From Actinorhabdospora filicis (lineage in GTDB: Bacteria > Actinomycetota > Actinomycetes > Mycobacteriales > Micromonosporaceae): a stretch of 64,000 nucleotides of DNA. The stretch lies in NCBI RefSeq assembly GCF_030269765.1, contig NZ_BSTX01000001.1, positions 2,225,571-2,289,570 on the forward strand, written 5' to 3'. Below are positions 18,326 to 27,980 of this stretch, piece by piece; position 1 is the first letter of the stretch, and every line of letters begins with the position of its first letter. Under the pieces are notes generated by a model. It saw only the letters and a program-made list of their open reading frames with translations, searched no databases and was not told the origin of the DNA. A program made the position numbers and the translations under genes.

Positions 18326-21300
18326 TCACGCCTCTAACTCCAGGGCCCCGGCCCCCAGCAGCGCCTTGATGTCGGCCGCCAGGGACGTCGAGGGCGTCAC
18401 CCGCCACGCCGGGGACAGCCGGAACATCTTCGGGCTGGGACCGCCGCCGAGCAGCTTCACCCGCACCTCCGACTCGCCCCGGTGCGTCATCAGGGTCTCC
18501 TGGAGCTTGCGCACCAGCGACTCCGTCACGTTCTGCGCCCGCAGCGACAGCGTCACCGGACCGGCCGCGCCGTCCTTGTCCTGTGAGGACACGTCCAGGA
18601 TCCGCAGGTCCTGGGCGATGAGCTGGGGCGTGCCCTCGCGCTTGTCGAGCTTGGCCTTCACGCAGCACACGAGGTCCTCGGCGAGGTAGTCGCCGACGGC
18701 CTCGTAGGTGGCCGGGAAGAAGCGGACCTCGATGCCGCCCTCCAGGTCCTCAATGGACGCCGACGCCCACAGCTTGCCCTGCTTGGTGACGCGCTTGGCG
18801 ACACCGGTGAGGATGCCCGAGACCATCACCATCGCCCCGTCGGGGGCGTCGTCGGCGAACAGGGCCGCGATCGGCTTGTCGGAGTTGGCCGACAGGAGCC
18901 GCTCGTAGCCGACCAGCGGGTGGGACGACACGTACAGCCCCAGCATCTCGCGCTCGAAGGTGAGCAGGTCGCGCTTGTCCCACTCGTGCTCGGGGACGGT
19001 GAGGTCGACGCCGAGGGTGGTGGAGGCGTCCTCGGCGGCGAACATGTCGCCGAAGAGGTCGAACTGGCCCTTCGCCTCTTCCTTCTTGATCGACATCATC
19101 GCGTCGATGGCCTGCTCGTGGACCTCGGCCAGCCCGCGGCGGGTGTGCCCGAGCGAGTCGAAGGCCCCGGCCTTGACCAGGGACTCGATGGCGCGCTTGT
19201 TGCACACCACCGCGTCCACCTTGGACAGGAAGTCCTGGAAGTTCTCGTAGGCGCCCTTGTCCTTGCGGCACTTGACGATGGACGCCACGACGTTCTCACC
19301 GACGTTGCGGATGGCGCCCATGCCGAAGCGGATGTCCTCACCCACGGCCGAGAAGGAGCCGATGGAGTCGTTGACGTCGGGCGGCAGGACCTTGATGCCC
19401 ATCTTGCGGCACTCGGCGAGGTAGACCGCCGCCTTGTCCTTGGAGTCGCCGACCGACGTCAGCAGCGCGGCCATGTACTCGGCCGGGTAGTTCGCCTTCA
19501 GGTAGGCCGTCCAGTAGGAGACCATGCCGTAGGCGACGGCGTGCGACTTGTTGAACGCGTAACCGGCGAACGGCAGGATCGTGTCCCAGAGGGTCTTGAT
19601 CGCCTCGTCGGTGTACCCGGCGGTGATCCCGGCCTCTTCGTCCACCATGGACTTCATGCCCTCGGAGAAGCGCGCGAACTCCTTCTCCAGGACGTCCAGC
19701 TTCTTCTTGCCCATGGCCTTGCGCAGCACGTCGGCCTGTCCGGCGGTGAACCCGGCGACCTTCTGCGCGATCTTCATGATCTGTTCCTGATACACGATCA
19801 GGCCGTAGGTCGGCGCCAGGATCTCCTGGAGGGAGATCGCCAGCTCCTGGTGGATCGGCTTGACCTCCTGCCGCGCGTTCTTGCGGTCGGCGTAGTCGTT
19901 GTGCGCGTTCATCGCCATCGGGCCGGGCCGGTACAGGGCCGACACGGCCGAGATGTCGGCGAACTCGGTGGGCGCCATCCGGCGCAGCAGCTCGCGCATG
20001 GCCGAACCATCGAGCTGGAACACGCCGAGGGTGTCGCCGCGCTGGAGCAGCTCGTAGGTCGCCGGGTCGTCGATGGGGACGGTGTCCAGGTCGATGTCGA
20101 TGCCCCGGTTGGCCTTCACCAGGTCGATCGCGTCGCCCATGACGGTGAGGTTGCGCAGGCCCAGGAAGTCCATCTTCAGCAGGCCGATGTCCTCACAGGA
20201 CGGATAGTCGAAGCCGGTGATCATCGCCCCGTCGGCGGGCCGCGCCCACACCGGGATCACGTCGATGATCGGGTCCTTCGACAGGATGACCGCGCAGGCG
20301 TGGACGCCGGGCTGCCGGATCAGGCCCTCCAGGCCGCGCGCGGTGTCGAAGATCTTCTTGGCGTTCGGGTCGGTGTCCAGAAGGGACCGGACCTCGGTGG
20401 CCTCCTTGTGGCGGGAGTCGTTCGGGTCGACGATCCCCTTGAGGGTGATGTCCTTGCCGAGCACGGCCGGCGGCATCGCCTTGGAGATCTTGTCGGCCAT
20501 GCCGAACCCGGCGGGGCCGTAGAGGATGCGGGCGGCGTCCTTCAGGGCCGCCTTGGCCTTGATGGTGCCGAAGGTGATGACCTGGGCGACCTTGTCCGCG
20601 CCGTACTTGTTGGTGGCGTAGGTGATCATCTCGCCGCGGCGGCGGTCGTCGAAGTCGATGTCGATGTCGGGCATCGAGATGCGGTCGGGGTTCAGGAACC
20701 GCTCGAACAGCAGGGTGTGCTCGATGGGGTCCACATTGGTGATGCCCAGGGCGTAGGCGACCAGGGCGCCGGCGGCCGAGCCGCGGCCCGGTCCGACCCG
20801 GATCCCGTTGGCGCGCGCGTAATTGCACAGGTCGGCCACGACGAGGAAGTAGGCGGGGAAGCCCTGCCCGTTGATGACCGACAGCTCGTACTCGGCGCGT
20901 TCGGCGTAGCCCTCGGGGAGCCCGTTGGGGAAGCGGCGTCCCAGGCCCTCGAAGACCTCGTGGTGCAGCCAGGTCTCCTCGGTGTGCCCCTCGGGCACGT
21001 CGAAGATGGGCATCCGGTTCTGGTGGGCGAAGGCGGAGTCGTAGGACTCGACGCGCTCGGCGATCAGGAGGGTGGAGTCGCAGGCGCCGGGCAGTTCGGC
21101 GTCGAACATCTCGCGCATCTCGGCGGCCGACTTCAGGTAGTAGCCGTCGCCGTCGAACTTGAAGCGCTTGGGATCGTCGAGGGTCTTGCCGGACTGCACG
21201 CACAGGAGCGCCTCGTGGGCCGAGGCCTGGTCCTGGGTGACGTAGTGGGAGTCGTTGGTGGCCAGCCAGCGCAGGTTCAGGCGCCCGGCGATGTCCTTGA

Positions 21301-21913
21301 GGCCCTCGCGGACGCGGTTCTCGATGTCGAGGCCGTGGTCCATGACCTCGCAGAAGAAGTTCTCCGCGCCGAAGATGTCCCGGTAGTCGGCGGCGGCCTG
21401 GAGGGCCTCGTCGAACTGGCCGAGCCGCAGGCGGGTCTGGACCTCGCCGGACGGGCAGCCGGTGGTGGCGATGATGCCCTCGGCGTGCTCGGCGACCAGC
21501 GTGCGGTCCATGCGCGGCTTGTAGTAGTAGCCCTCGATGCTGGCGCGCGAGGACAGCGCGAACAGGTTGTGCAGGCCCTGCGCGTTGCGGGCGAGCATCG
21601 TCATGTGCGTGTAGGCGCCGTTACCGGACAGGTCGTCGGAACGCTGGGACGGGTCGCCCCAGAAGACCGGCTTCTTGTGGAAGCGGTCGTGGGGGGCGAG
21701 GTAGGCCTCGATGCCGATGACGGGCTTGACCCCGGCCGACTGCGCCTGCTTGTAGAAGGCGTACGCGCCGAACATGTTGCCGTGGTCGGTCATGCCGATC
21801 GCGGGCATCTCCAGCCGCGCGGCCTCGGTGAACAGGGGTTTGAGCTGGGCGGCACCGTCCAGCATCGAGTACTCGGTGTGCACGTGGAGGTGGACGAAGG
21901 ACCTGTCCGACAC
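18326..21913 (-). CDS. dnaE: DNA polymerase III subunit alpha
   Basis: A 1195-residue replicative polymerase subunit, normal for actinobacterial DnaE1. The PHP domain opens with [13 protein letters not shown], followed by [10 protein letters not shown]. The polymerase catalytic Asp residues are in PDIDIDF near residue 412, after [16 protein letters not shown]. The helix-hairpin-helix and OB-fold ([18 protein letters not shown]) follow near the C-terminus. GTG 21913 is preceded by GAGGGG. It converges with the DHFR-like gene and diverges from the DUF6458-like gene. Confidence 0.97.
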   Translation of the reverse strand: MSDRSFVHLHVHTEYSMLDGAAQLKPLFTEAARLEMPAIGMTDHGNMFGAYAFYKQAQSAGVKPVIGIEAYLAPHDRFHKKPVFWGDPSQRSDDLSGNGAYTHMTMLARNAQGLHNLFALSSRASIEGYYYKPRMDRTLVAEHAEGIIATTGCPSGEVQTRLRLGQFDEALQAAADYRDIFGAENFFCEVMDHGLDIENRVREGLKDIAGRLNLRWLATNDSHYVTQDQASAHEALLCVQSGKTLDDPKRFKFDGDGYYLKSAAEMREMFDAELPGACDSTLLIAERVESYDSAFAHQNRMPIFDVPEGHTEETWLHHEVFEGLGRRFPNGLPEGYAERAEYELSVINGQGFPAYFLVVADLCNYARANGIRVGPGRGSAAGALVAYALGITNVDPIEHTLLFERFLNPDRISMPDIDIDFDDRRRGEMITYATNKYGADKVAQVITFGTIKAKAALKDAARILYGPAGFGMADKISKAMPPAVLGKDITLKGIVDPNDSRHKEATEVRSLLDTDPNAKKIFDTARGLEGLIRQPGVHACAVILSKDPIIDVIPVWARPADGAMITGFDYPSCEDIGLLKMDFLGLRNLTVMGDAIDLVKANRGIDIDLDTVPIDDPATYELLQRGDTLGVFQLDGSAMRELLRRMAPTEFADISAVSALYRPGPMAMNAHNDYADRKNARQEVKPIHQELAISLQEILAPTYGLIVYQEQIMKIAQKVAGFTAGQADVLRKAMGKKKLDVLEKEFARFSEGMKSMVDEEAGITAGYTDEAIKTLWDTILPFAGYAFNKSHAVAYGMVSYWTAYLKANYPAEYMAALLTSVGDSKDKAAVYLAECRKMGIKVLPPDVNDSIGSFSAVGEDIRFGMGAIRNVGENVVASIVKCRKDKGAYENFQDFLSKVDAVVCNKRAIESLVKAGAFDSLGHTRRGLAEVHEQAIDAMMSIKKEEAKGQFDLFGDMFAAEDASTTLGVDLTVPEHEWDKRDLLTFEREMLGLYVSSHPLVGYERLLSANSDKPIAALFADDAPDGAMVMVSGILTGVAKRVTKQGKLWASASIEDLEGGIEVRFFPATYEAVGDYLAEDLVCCVKAKLDKREGTPQLIAQDLRILDVSSQDKDGAAGPVTLSLRAQNVTESLVRKLQETLMTHRGESEVRVKLLGGGPSPKMFRLSPAWRVTPSTSLAADIKALLGAGALELEA

Positions 21914-22040
21914 CGCTGATCAACCCCTCATTCGCTCCGGCCGGACCTTCACACTAGTCGGCTCCGGCGGTCCCGTCCGGGGGTGTTCCGGAGGGCACGC
22001 GGGTAGTAATCTGGGCGCACCGGACTTCTGGGGGCGGCGC

Positions 22041-22322
22041 ATGGGCATCGGTGGCAGCATCTTCCTACTGGTTCTGGGCGCGATCCTGACATTCGCGGTG
22101 AAAAGCAGCCCGGACTGGATCTCGCTGCAGACCACCGGTGTGATCCTGATGATCGCCGGGGCCGCCGGGATCGTCCTCACACTGACCTTCTGGAAGTCGA
22201 AGAAGGCCGCCGAGTCGGCCACCGTCGAGGAGATCCGCCGGACGAACGCCGCGCGCCGCGACGCCCGCCGGGGCGAGCCGCAGAAGGCCGCGCCCGAGCC
22301 GCGCAAGCCGCAGCAGGACTGA
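22041..22322 (+). CDS. DUF6458-like small membrane protein
   Basis: A 93-residue protein beginning MGIGGSIFLLVLGAILTFAV, the typical opening of a small actinobacterial membrane family (DUF6458). Two hydrophobic helices (~5-22 and ~33-52) are followed by a charged tail rich in Arg, Lys, Glu and Pro. Function is unknown. ATG 22041 is preceded by GGGGGCGGCGC, a plausible ribosome-binding site. It is divergent from dnaE and converges with the SARP gene. Confidence 0.75.
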   Translation: MGIGGSIFLLVLGAILTFAVKSSPDWISLQTTGVILMIAGAAGIVLTLTFWKSKKAAESATVEEIRRTNAARRDARRGEPQKAAPEPRKPQQD

Positions 22323-22376
22323 GACGCGCCCGAGCGCGGGTCACTGTCGAGCGGCAGGAACGCGGCCCGGGCGTGT

Positions 22377-23108
22377 CTAACGCTCCCGCAGGATCTTCAG
22401 GTACGCCTCCCGGCTCTTCGCGCCCGGCTCCACGCCCAGCTCACCGGCCAGGACGGTCCGCATCCGCTCGTAGGTCTCCAGCGCGCCCGCCGTGTCGCCC
22501 TCGGCGTGCCGGACCTCCATCAGCAGCCGCCAGCCCTGCTCGCGCAGCGGGTGCTCGGCCACGTGCATGCGCAGCCGCGTGGCCAGCCCTCGCAGCGCGC
22601 CCACGCACAGCCGGACCGCGCACATCTCCTCAAGGGCGTCCAGCCGCGCGTCCTCGTGCGCGCGCAGGATCGCGCCGAGCCCGTGTGAGGGCGACAGCCC
22701 GACGAAGGCCGGCGCGGCCCACAGCCCGAGGGCCGCGCTGAAGGCCTCGATGGCGGGCCCCGGCTTGGGGCTGGTCCGGGCGTGCCGCACCAGCCAGTGG
22801 AACTCGTGCAGGTCGACGGCGCAGTGCGGCACGTGGAGGGCGTAGGCGCCGGGGTGGGTGCGCAGGTGCACGTCGGCGATGGGCCTGAGCATGCGCCGGA
22901 CCGACGCGATGTGGGTGCGGATGTTCGCCTCGGCGCTGGGCGGCGGGTCGTCGTCCCACATCGCGGTGGCCAGGGTCGCGGTGGGGACGGGCCGGTTGGC
23001 GTTGATCAGCAGGGTCGTCAGGGCCGTCGCGGCCAGGGGCGCGCCGAACTCGATCACCCGCCCGTCGCTGCGGATGTGGACACGGTCGAGCAGATTGAAT
23101 CGCACCAT
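22377..23108 (-). CDS. SARP-type (BTAD domain) transcriptional regulator
   Basis: A 243-residue small SARP/AfsR-type activator. Residues ~1-90 form an OmpR-like winged helix (MWDDDPPPSAEANIRTHIASVRRML). Residues ~95-243 form the bacterial transcriptional activator domain (LREQGWRLLMEVRHAEGDTAGALETYERMRTVLAGELGVEPG). Such proteins activate antibiotic or development genes. It is divergent from a secreted-protein gene, and the 150-bp gap holds repeated TCTATGC words and palindromes. A direct regulatory link is likely but not proven. Confidence 0.85.
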   Translation of the reverse strand: MVRFNLLDRVHIRSDGRVIEFGAPLAATALTTLLINANRPVPTATLATAMWDDDPPPSAEANIRTHIASVRRMLRPIADVHLRTHPGAYALHVPHCAVDLHEFHWLVRHARTSPKPGPAIEAFSAALGLWAAPAFVGLSPSHGLGAILRAHEDARLDALEEMCAVRLCVGALRGLATRLRMHVAEHPLREQGWRLLMEVRHAEGDTAGALETYERMRTVLAGELGVEPGAKSREAYLKILRER

Positions 23109-23258
23109 TTGGGTTCCCCGGGGTGGAAAAGCATTCTATGCGTGAGCATATATCTGATTCGGCGGATCATCCCGTGCGTGATCTATGCGCGTTCCGTACG
23201 TACGGCCGGAAGGCTCATGCATCGACAACCCTCTATGCAGATCTCCGAAGGGAAGGAC
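23109..23258. promoter_or_regulatory. Divergent promoter region with repeats and palindromes
   Basis: Three direct copies of TCTATGC occur at 23135, 23182 and 23232. GATCA (23165-23169) and TGATC (23179-23183) form an inverted repeat, and CCGTACGTACGG (23194-23205) is a perfect 12-bp palindrome. It lies between the SARP gene and the secreted-protein gene, so these are candidate operators. Confidence 0.5.
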
Positions 23259-23858
23259 ATGCGCAGAGCACGCATCATCGCCGTCGCCGTGGCGGCGCTA
23301 TTCACCGTTCTGCTGAGCACCGCCGGGACGGCGCAAGCCGAGGAGCCCTCCTACCGTGGGCAGTTCGGCATGTGGATCACCGGATTCGACGCCGACGTGG
23401 CCGCGGCGAACGGATACGAGATCGTCACCTACCCCGACGGTTCGCAGCAGTCGGTTCCGGCCGACCCCGACGACGAGACGCGCGAACCCAGCGCCGTCCT
23501 GCACCCCAACTCCACCCAGGTCGTGCACGACGAGAAGTGGGGCGACTGCGGTTACTCCTTCATCGAAGGCGACCAGGTCGCCCCGCACACCATCTGGCTG
23601 CGCAGCGGCTTCAAGGTGAACGGGCCCGCGATCGGGTTCCAGTGGACGATCGAGCTCCAGGACGAGAACGGCATCTCCTACCAGGGTGACGGTCACGGCC
23701 TGCCCGGCACCTCCGACCGCTGGGACCGGTACTGGGACGACCTGAACCAGTACGGCTGGTCCACACAGGACGTGGTCTCGCCCAGCTGGGTGCAGAAGGC
23801 CGACGGGAGCATCTGCGTCTCCTACGGCCCCGGCATCTTCTGGTACGTCACCTACTAG
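23259..23858 (+). CDS. Secreted protein of unknown function
   Basis: A 199-residue protein with a clear Sec signal peptide: MRRARIIAV, a hydrophobic core to ~residue 25, and cleavage after AQA. The mature chain is acidic, rich in Trp, Tyr, Gly and Asp, with two Cys residues (GDCGYSF and SICVSY) that may form a disulfide. I do not recognise a family. ATG 23259 follows GGAAGGA. It is divergent from a SARP regulator, which makes it a candidate target. Confidence 0.75.
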   Translation: MRRARIIAVAVAALFTVLLSTAGTAQAEEPSYRGQFGMWITGFDADVAAANGYEIVTYPDGSQQSVPADPDDETREPSAVLHPNSTQVVHDEKWGDCGYSFIEGDQVAPHTIWLRSGFKVNGPAIGFQWTIELQDENGISYQGDGHGLPGTSDRWDRYWDDLNQYGWSTQDVVSPSWVQKADGSICVSYGPGIFWYVTY

Positions 23859-23898
23859 CGAACAGGGGCCGGGCCACCGCCCGGCCCCACCACCGATA

Positions 23899-23933
23899 CG
23901 CGAAAGGCCGCCCGGGCGGGGCGGCCTTTCGCG
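23899..23933. terminator. Bidirectional terminator
   Basis: CGCGAAAGGCCGCC (23899-23912) pairs with GGCGGCCTTTCGCG (23920-23933). It lies between the convergent secreted-protein and MscS-like genes and has short A/T flanks suited to both directions. Confidence 0.85.
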
Positions 23934-23942
23934 TCCTGACGG

Positions 23943-24752
23943 TTACTGCACGGGCGGAGGCGGCGGGGTCTCGCCGTGCGCCACCTGCGGCCGGGTCTCC
24001 TGGACGCCGTGCGGCGCCTGCACGTCCTGCGCGTACGGGCTCTGGTAGCTGGGCTGCCCGAAGCTCGGCGGGCCCTGCGTGTTCTGCACCGAGGCGCGCA
24101 GGTTGGTCGTCTCCTGCTCCATGCGGCCCAGGGTCCGCTCCCAGCGCTCGCGCATCGGGGCGATGAGGCCGCCGCCGAGGCCGACCACCGCGACACCGGC
24201 GATGATCGCCAGGGCGGTGATGAACAGCGGCATGGTCACCGAGGAGCCGATGCCGACCTGGTTCAGCGCGGCGATCGCGGCGATGACGATGATGGCGATG
24301 CGGGCGACCGCGGCGATCGTCCGGCCATAGGAGACCGACGCCAGCGCGTTCGACACCAGGTCGTAGACGACGTTGGCCACGGCCATCGCCACGACCATGA
24401 TGACCAGCGCGATGAACAGCTGCGGCAGCCAGGCCACGATGCCGTTCAGCAGCGTGCTGACCGGGTTGTTACCGAAGGCGCCGAAGGCCAGCTGCAAGGT
24501 GAACAGCATGATCGCGTAGAACACGATCAGGCCGACCATGGCGCTCGCGGTGTAGCGCCCGGTGAAGCGGCGCAGGCCACCCCGGTCGGCGGCCTTGTCG
24601 AAGCCGACCTTGACGAGCAACTTCACCACGAGCTTCTGCAGCAGCCGCCCGACGATCCAGCCGATGACGAGGATGGCGACGAACGCGATGGCCCTCGGTA
24701 TGAAGGCCACGACCGCGTCGAGCGCGTTCTGAAAGCTCTGCGAGATGTTCAT
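23943..24752 (-). CDS. Mechanosensitive channel-like membrane protein (TM-helix repeat)
   Basis: A 269-residue protein with four to five TM segments. Each of the repeated units pairs a hydrophobic helix with a glycine-containing amphipathic helix (IGWIVGRLLQKLVVKLL), the pattern of MscS-type TM-helix proteins (CmpX-like). A Pro/Gln-rich cytoplasmic tail (~215-269) replaces the usual MscS beta-domain, so channel gating may be modulatory rather than classic. It starts 36 bases after the dcd stop, in the same orientation, so the pair may be an operon. Confidence 0.75.
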   Translation of the reverse strand: MNISQSFQNALDAVVAFIPRAIAFVAILVIGWIVGRLLQKLVVKLLVKVGFDKAADRGGLRRFTGRYTASAMVGLIVFYAIMLFTLQLAFGAFGNNPVSTLLNGIVAWLPQLFIALVIMVVAMAVANVVYDLVSNALASVSYGRTIAAVARIAIIVIAAIAALNQVGIGSSVTMPLFITALAIIAGVAVVGLGGGLIAPMRERWERTLGRMEQETTNLRASVQNTQGPPSFGQPSYQSPYAQDVQAPHGVQETRPQVAHGETPPPPPVQ

Positions 24753-24788
24753 AGCCGGGAGGCTAGACCTCTCGGCCCGGATTTGGTC

Positions 24789-25385
24789 CTATTTGGCGCG
24801 ATTCTGGGTAGATGTCGGCCAAGTCCGCCAGTTCTGCCACGCGCGGGACGGCGTCGGGCCGCGCTGTCCCTGGTAGCGCGAGCCGTAGACGGGCGAGCCG
24901 TAGGGGTGCTCGGCGGCCGAGGACAGCCCGAAGATGCAGAGCTGGCCGATGCGCATGCCGGGCCACAGCGTGATGGGCAGGTTCGCCACGTTCGACAGTT
25001 CGAGGGTGACGTGCCCGGAGAAGCCGGGGTCGATGAACCCGGCGGTGGAGTGGGTGAGCAGCCCGAGGCGGCCCAGGGACGACTTGCCGTCCAGCCGCGC
25101 GGCGAGGTCGTCGGCGAGGGTGACGGTCTCCAGCGTGGAGCCGAGCACGAACTCGCCGGGGTGCAGGACGAAGGGCTCGCCGTCCTCGATCTCGACCAGG
25201 GACGTCAGGTCGTCCTGCTGGACGGAGGGGTCGATGTGGGTGTACTTCGAGTTATTGAAGACCCGGAACCAGCGGTCGAGGCGCACGTCGACCGACGCGG
25301 GCTGGATGAGGGTCGGCTCGAAGGGGTCCAGGCCGAGGCGTCCGGCCTTGACCGCCGCGGTGAGATCCCGGTCGGACAGCAACAT
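24789..25385 (-). CDS. dcd: dCTP deaminase (possibly bifunctional with dUTPase)
   Basis: About 198 residues. It shows [12 protein letters not shown] near residue 26, [10 protein letters not shown] near residue 100 and [18 protein letters not shown] near 112, where the conserved Ser-Arg-Glu active site of the dCTP deaminase/dUTPase family lies. It makes dUTP from dCTP; actinobacterial forms often also cleave dUTP to dUMP. ATG 25385 is chosen; a GTG three codons earlier is possible. A strong hairpin covers the ribosome-binding site just before the ATG. Confidence 0.92.
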   Translation of the reverse strand: MLLSDRDLTAAVKAGRLGLDPFEPTLIQPASVDVRLDRWFRVFNNSKYTHIDPSVQQDDLTSLVEIEDGEPFVLHPGEFVLGSTLETVTLADDLAARLDGKSSLGRLGLLTHSTAGFIDPGFSGHVTLELSNVANLPITLWPGMRIGQLCIFGLSSAAEHPYGSPVYGSRYQGQRGPTPSRAWQNWRTWPTSTQNRAK

Positions 25386-25414
25386 GCCCTGCACCCTATT
25401 TCAGGGCGCAGGGC
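25386..25414 (-). promoter_or_regulatory. Hairpin covering the dcd ribosome-binding site
   Basis: On the mRNA strand a 12-bp stem (one G-U pair) with a 5-base loop ends exactly at the dcd start codon. Its 3' arm (AGGGTGCAGGGC) contains the Shine-Dalgarno-like GCAGGG. This would block translation unless melted. Alternatively, it ends the metalloprotease transcript, although no U-run follows. Confidence 0.55.
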
Positions 25415-25449
25415 AGTCGGCAACCGCACCTGTTTCCGTGGCGGTCAGG

Positions 25450-26424
25450 TCACGCGCGGTACGCGTTCCACGTGTTCAGCGCGCGGGTGGCCTGTCCGGC
25501 GGTGAACTCGTACATGCACGCGTCCGGGGTGTAGTCCATGAAGTTGTGGATGGGGTCGGTCCCGGCCGATCCGCACGAGTCGCGGGCCGCGCACTCGAAC
25601 TGCGGCTCGGCCTCGGCGGGGGTGTCGGAGACGTAGTCGCCGCGACCGGAGCAGCCGCCCTCGAAGGTGTGGTAGAGCCCGAGCCAGTGGCCGACCTCGT
25701 GGGTGGCGGTGTCGCCCTCGTTGTACTGGCCGGCGGCGCCGCCGGGGACCGAGGCGTTCAGGATGACCACACCGTCGATGGAGCCGATGCTGCGGGTCGG
25801 GAAGGTCGCCCAGCCCAGCAGGTTGTCGCCGATGTTGGCCGAGTACAGGTTGAGGGTCCCGTCGCCGCCCTCGCGCAGGGCCGCCTTCATCTGCACCTCG
25901 GTGGTGGTCTCGGGGACCACGCCGTACCAGGCGGAGTTCTTGGTCCGGGTCACCTTGGTGAGGCTGAAGCGGAACGCGGTGGGCGCGCCGCCGATGGCGC
26001 CGCCGTCGTAGGCGTCGTTCAGGACGGCGATCTGGCTGGCGATGACGGCGTCGCTCACGTCGCCGTTGCCCGCGTTGTCCATGATGACGTGCCAGACGAC
26101 CGGGATCGTGATCGTGGCGGACGCCGCCCGCGGCCCGGCGAGGCCGCGCGAGCGCTCGCTCAGCCGCCGGTTGAGGTCGTTCTCGCGGTTGGCCGCCTGC
26201 TTGGCGGTCAGCTCGTTGGCGTCGTGCTTGGCGCCCTTCTTGGGCCGGGCGTCGTAGGACGGGCCGAAGTCGTCGGTGGACGTCGCGTCACCGCAGCGCG
26301 CGGAGTCCGGCGCCGGGGCGGCCGCGGTCGTCGCCGAGCCGGTGAGGGCCGCGCCGATGATGAGCGCCGCCGCTCCCGTGGCGGCGATGGTGCGTCCGAA
26401 ACGCTGCGGTAAAGGGAATCGCAT
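25450..26424 (-). CDS. Secreted M43-family zinc metalloprotease
   Basis: About 324 residues. The N-terminus has a signal peptide (RFGRTIAATGAAALIIGAAL to about residue 30), so it is exported. Residue ~230 holds the extended zinc site HEVGHWLGLYH (HExxHxxGxxH), and NFMDYTPDACM provides the Met-turn about 55 residues later. These place it with the pappalysin/cytophagalysin M43 group. Four Cys residues around the zinc site could form disulfides. ATG 26424 follows GGAG, better than the codon eight residues upstream. It stands alone ahead of dcd. Confidence 0.9.
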   Translation of the reverse strand: MRFPLPQRFGRTIAATGAAALIIGAALTGSATTAAAPAPDSARCGDATSTDDFGPSYDARPKKGAKHDANELTAKQAANRENDLNRRLSERSRGLAGPRAASATITIPVVWHVIMDNAGNGDVSDAVIASQIAVLNDAYDGGAIGGAPTAFRFSLTKVTRTKNSAWYGVVPETTTEVQMKAALREGGDGTLNLYSANIGDNLLGWATFPTRSIGSIDGVVILNASVPGGAAGQYNEGDTATHEVGHWLGLYHTFEGGCSGRGDYVSDTPAEAEPQFECAARDSCGSAGTDPIHNFMDYTPDACMYEFTAGQATRALNTWNAYRA

Positions 26425-26551
26425 TCTCGTCTCCTCGCCGGTGTTCACCCTGCCCGGAGGCAGTCTTGGCGGGGAGCGTACGGGATTTCCACCGACCGGG
26501 GAAGGTCCGTGCGAGAGGGCGTGAAGGCATCGGCTACAGTGGGGAGCACTC

Positions 26552-26622
26552 GCGGATGTAGTTCAATGGTAGAACTTCAGCTTCCCAAGCTGACAGTGCG
26601 GGTTCGATTCCCGTCATCCGCT
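26552..26622 (+). tRNA. tRNA-Gly (CCC)
   Basis: Acceptor GCGGATG (26552-26558) pairs with CATCCGC (26615-26621), with discriminator T. The anticodon stem TCAGC/GCTGA encloses TTCCCAA, giving anticodon CCC. The T arm carries GGTTCGATTCC. CCA is not encoded, unlike the tRNA-Phe in this window. Confidence 0.96.
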
Positions 26623-26994
26623 CGGAATCAAGTACGCAGCTCAGGGCCGGTCCGCTACACGGGACTGGCCCTGATCGCGTCCGGGCCCGCTCCTCTCCTC
26701 CGCGCCCACCCGAGGGCGGCGCCGGGTGCCCGTCCGGGCAGTGCGGTCTGCCCGGGGACGAGGGGAAACCCGCGCGACCTCCGTCACACCCCATCACCGG
26801 CAAAGCGGATCTTTCTCACCTCTGCCCCTGAACCCTTCCGCCTCGGAGCGCGTACCTTGTACCGTTCCCTGGGCCGACCCCAAATCCGGCCGCACTCTCC
26901 ACCCGTCATCGGTGCATACCGCGTATGTACCGTGGTGGTCAGGTGCATCTCCGGTCCACCACTTCCCGGAGCCGGTCACAGAGAGGAGACATCT
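26623..26994. other. Intergenic between tRNA-Gly and the ddl operon
   Basis: No gene is seen. The left part has a terminator-like hairpin at 26641-26674. Near the right end, CATAC (26915-26919) and GTATG (26923-26927) form a perfect 5-3-5 inverted repeat that may be an operator. A Shine-Dalgarno AGGAG at 26984-26988 serves the short ORF that begins at 26995. Confidence 0.5.
26641..26674 (+). terminator. Terminator-like hairpin after tRNA-Gly
   Basis: TCAGGGCCGGTCC (26641-26653) pairs with GGACTGGCCCTGA (26662-26674), 13 bp with one G-U pair, around an 8-base loop. No U-run follows, so efficiency is uncertain. Confidence 0.6.
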
Positions 26995-27033
26995 GTGCGC
27001 TCTGTCCAGATTCCGTCGGGACGCGTGTCGTGA
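26995..27033 (+). CDS. Putative 12-codon leader ORF coupled to dehydratase
   Basis: A GTG at 26995 with an ideal AGGAG six bases upstream opens a 12-codon frame (MRSVQIPSGRVS). Its TGA stop overlaps the GTG start of the dehydratase. The dehydratase has no good Shine-Dalgarno of its own, so ribosomes finishing this peptide likely restart there. The peptide lacks runs of any amino acid, so coupling rather than classical attenuation is the simplest reading. Confidence 0.5.
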   Translation: MRSVQIPSGRVS

Positions 27034-27980
27034 GCCTCACGCACGGAGACGTCATCGAAGCCCATGAGTGGCTCAAGGGACGGGCCGTGCGGACGCCGGT
27101 ACTGCACGTCGACAAGCTCGACCTCGGCGGCACGTCCCTGTGGCTGAAGGCGGAGAACCTCCAGCACGGCGGCTCGTACAAGTTCCGCGGCGCCACCCGC
27201 GCCGTCGGCCGCACCGGCGCCCCCGGCGTCATCGCGCAGAGTACCGGCAACCACGGCTACGCGGTGGCCCTCGCCGCCAGGGCCAACGGCATGCACTGCG
27301 ACATCGTGCTGCCGATGGAGGCCTCGCTCGCCAAGATCGCCCTCATCGCCGACACCGGCGCCACCGTCCACCAGGTCGGCACCACCGTCGAGGAGCGCCT
27401 GGAGCTGGTCGCCAAGCTGCACGCCGACACCGGGCACGTCATCATCGACGCCTACGACCACCCCGACGTCGTCTGCGGGCAGGGCACCGCCACCCTGGAG
27501 CTCATCCAGGACACCGACCACCTGGACGCCATCGTCGTCCCCGTGGGCGGAGGCGGCGGCGTCGCCGGCGCCGTGCTGGCCGCCGACGGCGGCATGGACG
27601 TCTACGGCGTCGAACCCGTCGGCTGCGACTCACTGCGCCGCAGCCTCGAAGCCGGTCACCGCGTCACCGTTCCCCCAGGCCCCACGCTCGCCGACGGGCT
27701 GCGCCCGTCCACGGTGGGCGCGCTGCCCCTGTCGATCCTGCGCGACACGATCGCCGGGGTCCAGCTGGTCGACGACGCCCAGATCACGCGCGCGTTCGGG
27801 GCGGCGATGATGTACGCGAAACTGCTCGCCGAACCCTCGGCCGCCGCCGCGCTCGCGGGGGCGTTCCAGCTCGCCGCCACCGGTGAGTACCGGGACATCG
27901 GCGTGCTGATCACCGGCGGCAACGTCGACGCCGGTGTCGTCTCCACCCTTCTCTCGACGTACCAGGAGGTACCGGCATGA
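27030..27980 (+). CDS. PLP-dependent serine/threonine dehydratase-family enzyme
   Basis: A 316-residue fold-type II PLP enzyme. The PLP-lysine motif GGSYKFRGA lies near residue 52 and the phosphate-binding loop PVGGGGGVAG near 175; QSTGNHGYAVA follows the Lys, as in threonine dehydratase and eukaryotic-type serine racemase. The reaction is deamination of L-Ser/L-Thr or, alternatively, serine racemisation. GTG 27030 overlaps the stop of a leader ORF, and its own stop overlaps ddl by ATGA. Co-translation with D-Ala-D-Ala ligase makes a D-amino-acid role worth considering. Confidence 0.8.
   Translation: MSLTHGDVIEAHEWLKGRAVRTPVLHVDKLDLGGTSLWLKAENLQHGGSYKFRGATRAVGRTGAPGVIAQSTGNHGYAVALAARANGMHCDIVLPMEASLAKIALIADTGATVHQVGTTVEERLELVAKLHADTGHVIIDAYDHPDVVCGQGTATLELIQDTDHLDAIVVPVGGGGGVAGAVLAADGGMDVYGVEPVGCDSLRRSLEAGHRVTVPPGPTLADGLRPSTVGALPLSILRDTIAGVQLVDDAQITRAFGAAMMYAKLLAEPSAAAALAGAFQLAATGEYRDIGVLITGGNVDAGVVSTLLSTYQEVPA

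Noticed and set aside
18920..21919. 999-codon plus-strand ORF
   Set aside because: Fully antisense to dnaE; composition (Val/Gly/Asp/Leu) typical of an opposite-strand shadow.
26534..26803. Minus-strand ORF containing MTGIEPALSAWEAEVLPLN
   Set aside because: Antisense of tRNA-Gly.
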